64,000 nucleotides of DNA, taken from contig NZ_JACCFL010000001.1 in NCBI RefSeq assembly GCF_013410375.1, forward strand, positions 1,488,001 to 1,552,000. Reading direction: 5' to 3'. A model generated the notes under the pieces. It saw only the letters and a program-made list of their open reading frames with translations, was not told where the DNA came from and searched no databases. Made by a program: the position numbers and the translations under genes. This DNA is from Leifsonia shinshuensis (GTDB lineage: Bacteria; Actinomycetota; Actinomycetes; Actinomycetales; Microbacteriaceae). This document shows, piece by piece, positions 10,573 to 20,500 of the stretch (position 1 is the first letter of the stretch; every line of letters begins with the position of its first letter).

Positions 10573-10717
10573 CCAGTATCCTCCTCGCCCGTCTTCGTGC
10601 CGCAATGCTACCGGAAACGCTTACGGCCACGGATCGCGGCGACCGCGGACCCCGCGCGGCACAGGAGAGCGCGACACGCGAGAGGCGGCCGGGCCGCGGG
10701 CGGGGCAGAATAGGGGG

Positions 10718-11059
10718 ATGAGCGAGACGCCGTCCGATCCGGGACCTCTCGGCCCGGCCGCAGCGGCCGGACCGCCGCCGGAGCCGATGCCGCGGTCCAC
10801 GGTTGCCGTCACCGTCGGCGGGGTGTGGGCGCTCGCGCTCGTCCTCGGCGTGCTGATCGCGTTCCTCTCCCACCCGGCGCAGTACGCGTCGTGGATCTCG
10901 CTCGCGCTCGGCGTCTGCGTCATCGCGTCGTTCGGCGCCCAGCTCGCGACCCAGCGCAAGGACGGCTTCGTCAACCGGCTCGCCACGACCCTGACCGGGA
11001 GTTTCGTCATCCTCGGCGTCATCGGGGGCATCCTCGGCCTCGTCACCCTCGGGCACTGA
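10718..11059 (+). CDS. Small membrane protein, unknown function
   Basis: The 113-residue product has a proline/alanine-rich cytosolic N-terminus (about 1-25) followed by three hydrophobic helices (about 28-52, 55-75, 90-112). AGGGGG precedes the ATG. It lies just upstream of a 36-residue membrane protein gene and may be transcribed with it. I recognise no family. Confidence 0.72.
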   Translation: MSETPSDPGPLGPAAAAGPPPEPMPRSTVAVTVGGVWALALVLGVLIAFLSHPAQYASWISLALGVCVIASFGAQLATQRKDGFVNRLATTLTGSFVILGVIGGILGLVTLGH

Positions 11060-11072
11060 TTAGACTGGCCGT

Positions 11073-11183
11073 ATGCTCGTCGCTCTCGAACTCTTCTTCA
11101 TCGGCCTGCTGGGTCTGGCCACCCTCGCGATCCTCGGCGTCTCCGGCGTGGTGGTCTACAACCTCTTCCGCGGCCAGCGCTAG
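11073..11183 (+). CDS. 36-residue single-span membrane protein
   Basis: ATG at 11073 opens a 36-codon frame ending in TAG at 11181. The product is almost entirely one hydrophobic helix (residues 2-31) with a basic tail (FRGQR). It lies tightly between two genes on the same strand, 13 bp after one and 2 bp before the next, and its third codon positions are GC-rich, which supports coding. Function is unknown. Confidence 0.5.
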   Translation: MLVALELFFIGLLGLATLAILGVSGVVVYNLFRGQR

Positions 11184-11185
11184 GC

Positions 11186-11782
11186 ATGATCGAGCTCCCC
11201 ACCGACCTTCCGGCCGAACTCGTCCCGCTGTCCTGGCTGATCGGGGTGTGGGAGGGGAGCGGCGTGGTCGACTACGCCGTCGGCGAGGAGCACACCCAGC
11301 TGGAGTTCGGCCAGCGCGTCAGCTTCAGCCACGACGGCGAGGCCTACCTCAACTACTCCGCGGCCTCGTGGGTCCTCGACGACGACCGCACCCCGCTCAC
11401 CGCGGAGACCGGCTACTGGCGCCTCAGCCGCACCCTGGTCGAGGGCGACCCGGGCCCGGCGATGCTGCCCGGCCAGGGTACGCGGCCGTTCGGCACCCCG
11501 CAGGCGGTGGAGACCCTGCGTGCCTCCAGCGGCGGCTTCGACATCGACGTGGCGATCATCCACCCGGACGGCGTCAGCGAGCTCTACATCGGTCAGGTCA
11601 ACGGGCCCCGCATCGACCTGGCGACGGACGCCGTCGTCCGCACCGCCGGCGCCAAGGAGTACAGCGCGGCCACCCGGCTCTACGGGCTGGTGGAGGGCCA
11701 CCTGCTCTGGGCGTGGGACATCGCGGCGCTCGGCCAGGAGCTGCGCACGCACGCCTCCGCCCGCCTCGCCAAGGTCGATTGA
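11186..11782 (+). CDS. Nitrobindin-like heme-binding beta-barrel protein (FABP family)
   Basis: The 198-residue product fits the bacterial nitrobindin/THAP4-like barrel family, which binds ferric heme and can isomerise peroxynitrite. The family motif GxWxGxG is present near residue 20 (GVWEGSG), followed by alternating beta-strand patterns (FGQRVSFSHDGEAYLNY). The ATG follows the 36-residue gene by 2 bp, and the next gene starts one base after its TGA, so the three probably share an mRNA. Confidence 0.82.
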   Translation: MIELPTDLPAELVPLSWLIGVWEGSGVVDYAVGEEHTQLEFGQRVSFSHDGEAYLNYSAASWVLDDDRTPLTAETGYWRLSRTLVEGDPGPAMLPGQGTRPFGTPQAVETLRASSGGFDIDVAIIHPDGVSELYIGQVNGPRIDLATDAVVRTAGAKEYSAATRLYGLVEGHLLWAWDIAALGQELRTHASARLAKVD

Positions 11783-11783
11783 G

Positions 11784-12905
11784 ATGACCGCTCCCTCCCC
11801 GTTCCTCGCCCTGCCGGGCGCCGTCGACGTCGCGGACGTGGGCGTCCCCGCCCACTACGGCAACCCGCTCGCGGAGCAGCGCGCCCTGGTGGAGGGCGGC
11901 GCGATCGTCGACCTGTCCGACCGCGCGGTGCTCTCCATCACCGGGCCCGACCGGCTCAGCTGGCTCAACTCGCTGACCAGCCAGTCGCTGCTCGGGCTGC
12001 AGCCGGGGGAGTCGTCCGAGACCCTCCTGCTCGACGTCACCGGCCGGGTCGAGCACGCCGTGCGCCTGATCGAGGACGGCTCGACGCTCTGGCTCCTGGT
12101 CGACCGGCCGGAGGCCGCCGGCCTGCTGGCCTGGCTCGACTCGATGCGCTTCATGCTCCGCGTGGAGCTCGCCGACCACACCGACGCCCTGGCGACGATC
12201 GGCACACTCGGCGAGCCGCCGCTGCCGATCGCCGCGCCGAACGGCGTCCCGCTCGTCTGGCACGACCCGTGGCACGCCGTGGCGCCCGGCGGCCACCAGT
12301 ACGCGCGCGGCGAGCACCCGGGCGCGGACTGGAGCTGGAGCGAGCGGGTCGTCCCGCGCGACGCCCTCCCGTCGATCGTCGCGCGGGTGGAGTCGGGCGA
12401 GCTGACCGCCGCGGGAACGCTCGCCGCCGACGCCCTCCGGATCGCGGCCTGGCGCCCGCGCTTCGCCACCGAGGTGGACGAGCGCACCATCCCGCACGAG
12501 CTCGACTGGCTGCGCACGGCCGTCCACCTCACCAAGGGCTGCTACCGCGGGCAGGAGACGGTCGCCAAGGTGCACAACCTCGGCCACCCGCCGCGTCGCC
12601 TGGTGATGCTGCACCTCGACGGCTCCGAGGGCGCTCACCCCGCGCGCGGCGCGGAGGTCACACTCGACGGACGCGTGGTCGGCACCGTCACCTCCTCCGC
12701 CCTGCACTACGAGCTCGGCCCGATCGCGCTGGCGATCGTGAAACGCGGCACCGACGCGACGGCCACCCTGACGGTGGACGCCGACGGCACGCCGGTCGCG
12801 GCCGCCCAGGAGGTCGTGGTGCCGCCCGAGGCCGGAGCCGAGGCGCACGTGCCGCACCTCCCGCGCCTCGGCGCCGTCACCCGCACTCCGCGCCCGCAGG
12901 GCTGA
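11784..12905 (+). CDS. ygfZ: YgfZ/GcvT-like folate-binding protein
   Basis: The 373-residue protein belongs to the aminomethyltransferase-like family. YgfZ proteins assist iron-sulfur cluster assembly or repair in a folate-dependent way. The diagnostic cysteine motif KGCYRGQET is intact at about residue 252, and the N-terminal GPDRLSWLNSLTSQ matches the family. It starts one base after the nitrobindin-like gene and is likely co-transcribed, a pairing that would fit handling of reactive nitrogen damage to Fe-S proteins (inference). Confidence 0.88.
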   Translation: MTAPSPFLALPGAVDVADVGVPAHYGNPLAEQRALVEGGAIVDLSDRAVLSITGPDRLSWLNSLTSQSLLGLQPGESSETLLLDVTGRVEHAVRLIEDGSTLWLLVDRPEAAGLLAWLDSMRFMLRVELADHTDALATIGTLGEPPLPIAAPNGVPLVWHDPWHAVAPGGHQYARGEHPGADWSWSERVVPRDALPSIVARVESGELTAAGTLAADALRIAAWRPRFATEVDERTIPHELDWLRTAVHLTKGCYRGQETVAKVHNLGHPPRRLVMLHLDGSEGAHPARGAEVTLDGRVVGTVTSSALHYELGPIALAIVKRGTDATATLTVDADGTPVAAAQEVVVPPEAGAEAHVPHLPRLGAVTRTPRPQG

Positions 12906-12912
12906 CGCGGCC

Positions 12913-13111
12913 AGCGGAGGAGATCCGCCGGCTCGCCGCCCCGAATCGCAGCCAACGGAGGACATCGGCCGCCCCGCAGCCCTGATCTCCTCCGTTCGCG
13001 ACATCGGCGGCCGGCGCCCGTCTGCAGCCAACGGAGGACATCGGGCGCTCAGCGGCCGCGATCTCCTCCAGTAGCCGACATGGGAGGGTGGCGCGCGGCG
13101 GATCTCCTCCG
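12913..13111. repeat. Cluster of degenerate GGAGGA(C/G)ATC repeats
   Basis: Six related units lie in about 200 bp of intergenic DNA. Forward copies are near 12913-12928, 12949-12968 and 13025-13044; inverted copies (ATCTCCTCC core) are near 12983-12996, 13059-13070 and 13098-13111. The 20-bp unit at 12949 recurs exactly at 13025. Similar units occur near 35111-35140 and 49388-49475. Copies on opposite strands can form long stems between the convergent genes on each side. Confidence 0.7.
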
Positions 13112-13115
13112 CTGC

Positions 13116-13952
13116 CTACACCGGCGCGACAGCGTCCCAGTTCACGGTGAGCTCCCCGAGGCGCCAGCGCGCCCGGCCGCCGACCACCGGCCAGCCGGCG
13201 TCGCGCATCCCCTGCGCCACCGCGATCCAGCGCTGCTTCGGCCCGTAGGCGGCGAGCGGCGAGTGGACGCGCCACAGCCGGTCGAGCTCCGCGAGGTAGG
13301 CGTGCACGCGCTCGCCGGGGATATTGCGGTGGATGAGCGCCTTGGGCAGCCGCTCGGCCACCACGCTCGGCGCGTCCAGTCCGCGCAGCCGCAGCGAGAT
13401 CGAGAAGGTCTGCGGACCCGTCCGGTCGAGCGTGACCCAGCTGGCGATCCGGCCGATCTCGTCGCAGGTGCCCTCGACCAGCGCGCCGCCGAGCTGCAGG
13501 CGGCCGAGCATCCGCTCCCAGGCAGGCGCGACCTCCGCCTCGTCGTACTGGCGCAGGACGTTGAAGGCGCGGATCACCGCCGCGTGCCTGCCCTCCGGCA
13601 GCGGCACCTCGAAGCCGCCGACCGCGAAGCCGACCCGTGCCCGCGGGTCGAAGTGCGTGCTCCCCGCGCGGACGTCGTCCAGCTGGGCGCGCGCCGTCCG
13701 GACCCGGCCGGGGTCGATCTCCAGCCCGAGCACCTCGACGTCCGGCCGCACGCGGGCCAGCCGGTGCTGGAGCTCGAAGGCCGTCACGCCGCTGGCGCCG
13801 TAGCCGAGGTCGACGACCAGCGGATCGCCGGTACGGCGCAGTTCCGGGAGGGCGGCGATCCAGCGGTCCACCCGGCGCAGCCGGTTCGTGTTCGTGGTGC
13901 CGCGCGTCACCGAGCCGACCACGCCGGGGGCGCGGGAGGACGTGGAGGGCAT
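13116..13952 (-). CDS. Class I SAM-dependent methyltransferase-like protein
   Basis: The 278-residue product shows a Rossmann methyltransferase fold: motif I ([16 protein letters not shown], about residues 47-62), the acidic end of strand 2 ([11 protein letters not shown]) and a later hydrophobic strand. The substrate cannot be told. It is divergent from gpmA, with 17 bp between the two start codons, so their promoters must overlap the coding starts. It ends in the repeat cluster shared with ygfZ. Confidence 0.75.
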   Translation of the reverse strand: MPSTSSRAPGVVGSVTRGTTNTNRLRRVDRWIAALPELRRTGDPLVVDLGYGASGVTAFELQHRLARVRPDVEVLGLEIDPGRVRTARAQLDDVRAGSTHFDPRARVGFAVGGFEVPLPEGRHAAVIRAFNVLRQYDEAEVAPAWERMLGRLQLGGALVEGTCDEIGRIASWVTLDRTGPQTFSISLRLRGLDAPSVVAERLPKALIHRNIPGERVHAYLAELDRLWRVHSPLAAYGPKQRWIAVAQGMRDAGWPVVGGRARWRLGELTVNWDAVAPV

Positions 13953-13969
13953 GTGACAAGATTAATCGC

Positions 13970-14716
13970 ATGGCCCCCTACACTTTGATCCTCCTCCGCC
14001 ACGGCAACAGTGTGTGGAACCAGCAGAACCTGTTCACCGGCTGGGTCGACGTCCGGCTCAGCGAGCAGGGCGTCGCCGAGGCCACCCGCGCGGGCGAGCT
14101 GCTGGCCGAGTCCGGTCTCGCGCCCGACATCCTCTACACGTCGGTGCTCACCCGCGCCATCCAGACCGCGAACATCGCGCTGGACGTCGCGGACCGGCTG
14201 TGGATCCCGGTCGAGCGCTCCTGGCGCCTCAACGAGCGCCACTACGGCGCACTGCAGGGCCTCGACAAGGCGGAGACCCTGGAGAAGTACGGGCCCGAGC
14301 AGTTCCAGCTCTGGCGCCGCTCGTTCGACGTCCCGCCTCCGCCGCTCGCCGACGACAGCGAGTGGTCGCAGGCGAACGACCCGCGCTACGCCGACCTCGG
14401 CGACGATCTGCCGCGCACCGAGTGCCTGAAGGACGTCATCGCGCGCATGCTCCCGTACTGGGAGTCCGACATCACCGTCAGCCTCGCCGAGGGCAAGACC
14501 GTCCTGGTCACCGCGCACGGCAACTCGCTGCGCGCGCTCGTCAAGCACCTCGACGGCATCTCCGACGAGGAGATCGCCGAGCTCAACATCCCGACCGGCA
14601 TCCCGCTGGTCTACAAGCTGGACGAGACCTTCGCCCCGATCGAGCCCGCCGTGTACCTCGACCCGGAGGCCGCGGCCGCCGGTGCCGCTGCCGTCGCCGC
14701 CCAAGGCAAGAAGTAG
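13970..14716 (+). CDS. gpmA: 2,3-bisphosphoglycerate-dependent phosphoglycerate mutase
   Basis: The 248-residue glycolytic enzyme interconverts 3- and 2-phosphoglycerate. The catalytic phosphohistidine motif LRHGNSVWN is at residue 11, [12 protein letters not shown] contains the substrate-binding part, and the second histidine is in [11 protein letters not shown] near residue 183. Length matches the family. In mycobacteria gpm1 lies next to senX3-regX3; here the T7SS island separates them. Confidence 0.97.
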   Translation: MAPYTLILLRHGNSVWNQQNLFTGWVDVRLSEQGVAEATRAGELLAESGLAPDILYTSVLTRAIQTANIALDVADRLWIPVERSWRLNERHYGALQGLDKAETLEKYGPEQFQLWRRSFDVPPPPLADDSEWSQANDPRYADLGDDLPRTECLKDVIARMLPYWESDITVSLAEGKTVLVTAHGNSLRALVKHLDGISDEEIAELNIPTGIPLVYKLDETFAPIEPAVYLDPEAAAAGAAAVAAQGKK

Positions 14717-14718
14717 CG

Positions 14719-15195
14719 GTCACGACCGTCCATTCCTTCGTCGCCGTCGCGTTCCTGCCGGAACGCGGCGGCGACGTCGTCGTTCCGGCGGAGTTCGGCG
14801 CCGGGGAGTGGCCGCTGCACATCACGATCGTGCCGCCGTTCCAGTCCGAGCTCGACGCCGACGCGGTCGCTGCGCTGCTGCCGCGCGGGCCGCGCATCCC
14901 GGTCGTCGCGGGATGCCGCGCGTCGTTCGGCCACCGGCGCGCGGTGCCGGTGACGCTGATCCGGCCGAACCCGGCGCTGCTCGCGCTGCACGCCGCCTGC
15001 GTCGACGCCCTGGAGGCCGCAGGCGCTGTCGTCGCCGACCAGCGCCACATCCGGGCCGGTTACCGCCCGCACGCGAGCGACCAGCGCTTCGGCGCCCTCG
15101 CCCCCGGAGACCACGCATCCCTCGCCGAGCTCGCCATCGTGGAGCGCACCCCCGGCTCCCGCCGCAGGGTCGCCGTGCGCATCCCCCTCGCCTGA
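14719..15195 (+). CDS. 2H phosphoesterase (2'-5' RNA ligase-like), start codon damaged or noncanonical
   Basis: The reading frame encodes about 158 residues with the first H-x-T motif of 2H phosphoesterases (LHITIVPPF at about 35-43) and a second candidate motif around RPHASDQRF. Beta-strand 1 (FVAVAFLP) is needed for the fold and lies before any ATG, GTG or TTG; the codon where a start is expected, two bases after the gpmA stop, is GTC at 14719, one change from GTG. Either an unusual start is used, translation begins at CTG 14755, or the gene is decaying. The rest of the frame is intact. Confidence 0.55.
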   Translation, partial: VTTVHSFVAVAFLPERGGDVVVPAEFGAGEWPLHITIVPPFQSELDADAVAALLPRGPRIPVVAGCRASFGHRRAVPVTLIRPNPALLALHAACVDALEAAGAVVADQRHIRAGYRPHASDQRFGALAPGDHASLAELAIVERTPGSRRRVAVRIPLA

Positions 15196-15229
15196 CCGCC
15201 TGTTCGCGTGCAGATATCAGGTGTGAGAT

Positions 15230-15258
15230 TTGACACAATCGCCGTGAGCTTATAACGT
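15230..15258 (+). promoter_or_regulatory. Promoter of the T7SS operon
   Basis: A perfect TTGACA (15230-15235) is followed by TATAAC at 15251-15256 (15-bp spacer) or TAACGT at 15253-15258 (17-bp spacer). It lies about 60 bp upstream of the WXG100 gene in an interval that is AT-rich compared with its surroundings. Confidence 0.7.
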
Positions 15259-15319
15259 CGAGGGAGAAATATTCCGCTCTACGCGGTAACACGTTTTGTG
15301 TCGAAACAGGGGGTTTCTC

Positions 15320-15610
15320 ATGGGCCAGATCAGCGTCACTCCGGAAGAACTGAAGCAGCAGGCTCAGGTCTACACGCGCTCCAAGGAAGAGATCGAGCAG
15401 GCGATCCAGAAGGTCAACCAGATGAACTCGACCATTGCCGAGCAGTGGAAGGGTCAGGCTTTCCAGGCCTATCTCGAGCAGTACAACCAGCTCCATGAGA
15501 GCGTGAAGAAGTTCGAGGAACTGCTGGTCAACATCAACGAGCAGCTGAACAAGTACGCCGACACCATCGCCGAGCGTGACGCGCAGGATGCGCAGAGCTT
15601 CGGCTTCTAG
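15320..15610 (+). CDS. esxA: WXG100 family protein, T7SS substrate/component (EsxA-like)
   Basis: The 96-residue helical-hairpin protein carries the W-x-G turn (Trp43-Lys44-Gly45 in AEQWKGQAF) between two amphipathic helices (about 8-40 and 48-88). WXG100 proteins are secreted by type VII systems as dimers and are needed for the machine to work. The ATG at 15320 has a GGGGG ribosome site. It leads the operon, as in Bacillota ess/yuk loci. The AT-richer codons (gaagaactgaagcag-type) differ from neighbouring housekeeping genes. Confidence 0.92.
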   Translation: MGQISVTPEELKQQAQVYTRSKEEIEQAIQKVNQMNSTIAEQWKGQAFQAYLEQYNQLHESVKKFEELLVNINEQLNKYADTIAERDAQDAQSFGF

Positions 15611-16133
15611 CCGGCACCCGCGCGACGAGCACCAGGCAGCGCAATCCCGGCGCGGCGTTCTCCGCGGGGGTGCGACCGCCGGTGCGCTCATCGTCGGGCT
15701 GACGATCGCACCGGCGGTCATGGCCGCAGCGGACGACCCTGACGACGCGGGGAGGCTGAGCCTCAACACCACCGTTCTGGTCAACGACTCGGTCGGGGCC
15801 GGTTCATCCGGAGAGTTCGCGATCCGCAGCAGCCTGTTCTCCGACCGCATCTCGGCGCAGGCCGAGGAGCGGCAGAAGAAGTCGGCCGAACGGCTCAGCG
15901 CGGTGGAGGCTTTGGATTTCGCCACGGCTCCATCCGCCGATGACCCGTACCGATCGGTGCGAGCGGCTCTGTTCGAGAGCTACTCCTCCGACGTGATCGC
16001 TTCGTCGAGCGAGGAGCACGAAGAGTCCTCCGTGCTCGTCGGCGTGCTGGCCGTCGTCGTGGTGCCGGTCGTGCTCCTGGCCGGGGTGGTCACGGGAAGG
16101 ATCTGGGCGAGAAGAAGGCGGGTCGGGACGTGA
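15576..16133 (+). CDS. essA: EssA-like T7SS membrane protein
   Basis: The 185-residue product has an N-terminal hydrophobic signal (about 28-52) preceded by a twin-arginine-like SRRGVL stretch, an extracytoplasmic middle region, and a C-terminal transmembrane helix (about 152-172) with a basic tail (RIWARRRR). Sequence similarity to Staphylococcus EssA is not obvious to me; the call rests on size, topology and position between the WXG100 gene and esaB. It overlaps the WXG100 gene by 35 bp (ATG at 15576; another at 15588) and the next gene by four bases. The start is uncertain. Confidence 0.6.
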   Translation: MTRRMRRASASSRHPRDEHQAAQSRRGVLRGGATAGALIVGLTIAPAVMAAADDPDDAGRLSLNTTVLVNDSVGAGSSGEFAIRSSLFSDRISAQAEERQKKSAERLSAVEALDFATAPSADDPYRSVRAALFESYSSDVIASSSEEHEESSVLVGVLAVVVVPVVLLAGVVTGRIWARRRRVGT

Positions 16134-16363
16134 TCGAGATCACCCTTGTCCAGGGACACCGGCAGATCGACCTTCTCGTGCCGCGCGCGGTCCGGTTCGG
16201 CCGGCTGCGGCAGTTGATCCTCGAAGCATTCGCGGCGAAAGGCACTGCGCTCCCCGACGACTTCTCGTTCGCGCTCGACGACAAAGCGCTCGCGGTGAGC
16301 GGGTACGACTACATTTCCTCGTTCGGCATCGGCAATGGCGATCGCCTTCAGATTGTGACGTAA
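16130..16363 (+). CDS. esaB: EsaB/YukD ubiquitin-like T7SS protein
   Basis: The 77-residue product has the ubiquitin-like pattern of YukD/EsaB: an opening strand (IEITLVQGHRQIDLLVP), a central helix (RLRQLILEAFAAKG) and a closing segment GNGDRLQIV. EsaB is a small cytosolic protein required for T7SSb activity. GTG at 16130 overlaps the previous stop (GTGA). The gene order esxA-essA-esaB-essB-essC matches Bacillota. Confidence 0.85.
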   Translation: MIEITLVQGHRQIDLLVPRAVRFGRLRQLILEAFAAKGTALPDDFSFALDDKALAVSGYDYISSFGIGNGDRLQIVT

Positions 16364-16371
16364 GCGAACAA

Positions 16372-17511
16372 ATGCGTATTGAGAGAGACGGAACCGTCCT
16401 GGAGCTCGAGGCGGATTCCGGAGGCCTTCGCGCGCGCGTGGAGAAGAACGGCTACCGCAGCTCGTGTCTGGAGGTGATCTCCCGATACGTCGACGCGACC
16501 GAGACCGACAGCGGACTCGTGCTGAGCTACGCTCTCGCCGACGGTGAGACCAGCTTCCGGGACGCCGTCGGCCGGGCCAGGACCCGGCTCGACCGGTTGT
16601 CGCTGGCCCAGAAGCTCGTGGCGTGCGTCGGCTACCGGGACAGCTTCCACGTGCCCGTGATCCACCCCGACAACGTGTACCTCGACGGCGCCCTGCTCCG
16701 GGTGGTGCACTGCGGACTCCAGGGCATGCTCGCGCCGATGGCGTTCGACGAAGCGCACTTCCTCGCCTCGCTGCAGGCGATGGTGCTGCAGATCTTCCGC
16801 CCCAAGCTCGCCTTCGAGCACCTCCTGGATGGCGCGTCGGCTCTCAACGACACCTTCTCGACGGCGGTGCGGCAGGCGGCCACGACCGACGAACTGTTCG
16901 CGTTGATCGGTGCGGAACTCAAGGCCGAGCAGGCGGACGTCGAGGCGCGCGAGGTCAGCGTCCCGAAGCGCCGCTACGCAGGGTACCGGGTCGCAGGCGC
17001 GCTCGGCCTCGCCGCCGCGGCGGTGGCCGGCGTGTTCGCCTGGCAGACCGCCGGCCACAACCGCCTGCAGGACGCGGTCGTCGCCTCCCAGGCGCGCTTC
17101 CTCGCGAACGACTACGGCGGCGCGTTGACGGAACTGGAAGGCTTCGCGGCGACCTCGCTGCCGGCATCCGCGAAGTATGTGCTCGCGGTGTCGAGCATCA
17201 ACCTCGACGATCTCACCGCCACGCAGAAGCAGGCGATCCTGAACAACATCTCTCAGAAGTCCGACGAGGTGACCCTGAACTTCTGGATCGCCATCGGCCG
17301 GGGCGAGTTCGAGCAGGCCCTCGACTACGCGCAGAACCTCGGGGACGAGCAGCTCACCTTGCTGGCCTACACCGACCTGTACCAGGCGACGAAGCTGGAC
17401 GCGCAGATGGCCGGCGGCAAGAAGCAGGAGCTCCTGGACAAATACGCGAAAGCCATCGACGAGTTGACGGCCAAGCTGGAGGGCACGAGCGACGCGGCGG
17501 CGGCGCAATGA
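16372..17511 (+). CDS. essB: EssB/YukC T7SS core membrane protein
   Basis: The 379-residue product has the EssB layout: a cytosolic pseudokinase-like domain (about 1-195, with VIHPDNVYLDG resembling a degenerate kinase catalytic loop), one transmembrane helix at about 204-226, and an extracytoplasmic helical domain ending in a coiled-coil-like tail. EssB joins EssC in the T7SSb core complex. It starts 8 bp after esaB and overlaps essC by four bases (ATGA). Confidence 0.88.
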   Translation: MRIERDGTVLELEADSGGLRARVEKNGYRSSCLEVISRYVDATETDSGLVLSYALADGETSFRDAVGRARTRLDRLSLAQKLVACVGYRDSFHVPVIHPDNVYLDGALLRVVHCGLQGMLAPMAFDEAHFLASLQAMVLQIFRPKLAFEHLLDGASALNDTFSTAVRQAATTDELFALIGAELKAEQADVEAREVSVPKRRYAGYRVAGALGLAAAAVAGVFAWQTAGHNRLQDAVVASQARFLANDYGGALTELEGFAATSLPASAKYVLAVSSINLDDLTATQKQAILNNISQKSDEVTLNFWIAIGRGEFEQALDYAQNLGDEQLTLLAYTDLYQATKLDAQMAGGKKQELLDKYAKAIDELTAKLEGTSDAAAAQ

Positions 17512-20500
17512 GCGTGTTCGAGACGGAGCAACTCGCGGAGGTCGCGAGTGCCGCACTCGACTCCCGGCTCGATCCGGATCAGCTCCTCTTCCTCGTCTAC
17601 GTTGTCGATGGGGAGCGGGCCGTGCGGCTGTCCCTCACCGAAGAGCACCCGTTCGTCGAGCATGACGGCCACAAGTTCAGCGTGGTCAACGAGGCCCTGT
17701 ATGTCGACGGGGAGTCGATGGGCGCCGGACCGGGAACCGTCGGAGCGCTCGAGTGCGTGGTGATACCGGTCGCGCTCGCCCGCACCGAGTGCTTCGTCAC
17801 GGACACGACCGCGGCCCTCGTGATCGGTGATGTGCCTTATGCCGGCATCCGGGTCGCGGAGGCGCCGCTGCTGATCGTGCAGGGCGACGCGCTGATCGTC
17901 GAAGCACAGGGACGACTCGTGTACGTCGACGGTGTCGCGATCGACGGGCGGCAGGTCTGCGATCTCGACGTCGGCACCGTCGTGTTGACCGCGGGATTCA
18001 TCCTGGAGCGACGGCCGACGCAGTTCAAGATCACCGCGTTCGGCTCCGACGTGGTGTTCGATCACACGAAACTGCTGGTGCAGCCGCCGGCGCAGGAGTT
18101 CCCGGCCGATTTTCCCGACTATCGACGATCTCCGAAGCTGAACCTGGAGGTCGAGGACGCCGAGTTCACGCTGCAGGGTCCCGACAAGCCGGCCGCCAAG
18201 CCGAAGAACCGGGTCGCCCGGATGGTGCTGCCGCCGTTCTTCATGATCGCGGCCTCCAGCGTGACGACGCTGATCATCGGGAGCAACCCGGCCATGATGC
18301 TCGGGATGGGGCTCGCGACACTGCTGACGGCGTCGTTCACGGTGTCGCAGTACGTCACCGAGCGGAGGGAGGTCAAGGCCGCCGCGCTCGCAGCCGAGGA
18401 GGACTACTCCCGATACCTCGTGAGAACCGTGGCCGAGGTCTCCCGGGCGCATGACGGCGAGCGCGCCGTGCTGCGGTACCAGCAGCCCAGCCCGCACGAG
18501 CTCGCGGCGATGGTCGAGCGCTACGACCCGAGGATCTACGAGCGCCAGCGCTTCAACCGGGACTTCCTGCAGGCCTCGCTCGGGTCGTCCGACCGGCCAT
18601 CCGCGCTGAAGGTGTCCTCCTCCGTGAGCGAGAAGGATTCGAGCGTCGCGGCGTTGCAGGTGGCGGAGCTCGCCGCGGGATTCCGGACCCAGCGCGACGC
18701 CCCGACTCCGGTCGGCCTGGCGGGCCAGACCCTCGGGCTCGTCGGTCCGCCCGACGTCGTGACCGACGCAGTGCAGTCGCTGCTGTTCCAGGTCGCGTTC
18801 TTCCACTCGTACCGTGACGTCAATTTCGTCAGCCTGCTCTCCCGCGAGGCGTTCACGCGGACGTGGAGCCGGTGGCGCCTGCTGCCGCACTTCACGCTGC
18901 AGGAGCTGAACCTGCGGGGGTTGGTCTACAACGACCGGCTGCGCGACGTCGTGCTGAACGGCTTCTACCAGCTCCTCCAGAAGCGCAAGCAGGCGCTGAA
19001 GGACGCGGGCACGCAGAAGCCGCAGTTCGCTCCGCACTACGTGTTCACGATCTCCGACGATCGCCACCTGGCCGGCCACGGCATCAACGAGCTGCTCGCC
19101 GAGGACATGAGCGACCTGGGGGTGACCGTGATCTGGTGCAGCGAGGACGCGAAACTGCTGCCCGAGACGGTGACCGCACTCATCCAGGCCCCGAACCGGG
19201 TGAAGGGCGAGCTCGTCACGGACGGTGACGTGTATGTGGCGACACCGTTCACACCGTATGCGCTGCCTGAGGACCTCGAGCACTCCCTCCGGAAGCTCTC
19301 GAACCTGAACCATCTGGAGGTCGAGAAGAACGCGGTCCCGGAGGCGCTGAGCCTGCTGGAGCAGTACGAGGTGAAGACCGTCGACGACCTGCGGATCGCC
19401 GATCGGTGGGCGAGCGCGGAGCCGAACAAGTCCATCGCGTCGCTGATCGGCTGGCGCGCCAGGTCCGATCACGTGTATTGGGACCTGCACGAGCGTGCGC
19501 ACGGCCCGCACGCGCTGGTCGGCGGCACGACAGGTTCAGGCAAGTCGGAGTTCTTGACGACCTACCTCATCGGTCTCGCGATCAACTTCTCCCCGGAGGA
19601 CGTGGGCATGCTCATCATCGACTGGAAGGGCGGCGGCATCGCCAACACGCTCGACCGGCTGCCGCACTTCATGGGCGCCATCACCAACCTCGACGGCGCG
19701 GGCACGGCCCGAGCCCTTGCGAGCATCAAGGCGGAGCTCGACAAGCGGCAGCGCGAGTTCGCGACCTACGGCGTCAACAGCATCAACGCGTACATGACGC
19801 TGTACAAGCAGCGCCATGACCCGAAGCCGGAGGTGAAGTACCCGACGAAACCGCTGCCGCACCTGGTGCTGGTGTCGGACGAGTTCGCCGAGCTGAAGGC
19901 CAACGTGCCGGAGTTCCTGGACGAGCTGACCTCGGTCGCGCGGATCGGCCGGAGCCTCGGAGTACATCTGATCCTCGCGACGCAGAAACCGAGTGGCGTG
20001 GTCAACGACCAGATCGAGGCGAACTCGACCTCGAAGATCGCGCTGAAGATGGCGGGCGAGCAGGACTCGAACGAGCTCCTGAAGACGACCGACGCCGCGC
20101 ACATCACCAACCCCGGCCGCGGCTACCTGAAGGTCGGCCAGAACGAGGTGTACGAGCTCTTCCAGAGCGGCTACGCCGGTGTGCCGTACGACCCGGACGC
20201 GCAGGTCATCGAGAAGGTGGACGAGCGGATCTACCGGATCAACGACCTCGGCCAGTACGAGCTGTTCTACGACCCGGACGAGGAGGTCGAGCAGGGCAAG
20301 GACACCAGCGAACTGCCGTCGGAGCTCGAGGCGGTCATCGACGGCATCGTCGATGTCTTCGACAGGGACGAGGCGCTGACGCGGCCGGACAAGCCGTGGC
20401 TGCCGGGCCTGGCGGGGAGGATCGCATCGCCGGAGCCTGCCGGGCAGAGCCGGTCCGGCATCCCGCTCGGCCTGCTCGACATCCCGAGCCGGCAGGCGCA

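Noticed and set aside
16623..17507. N-terminal extension of essC by nearly 300 codons
   Set aside because: The extension overlaps essB in another frame and is Arg/Gly-rich; the ATG at 17508 gives the family length and an ATGA overlap.
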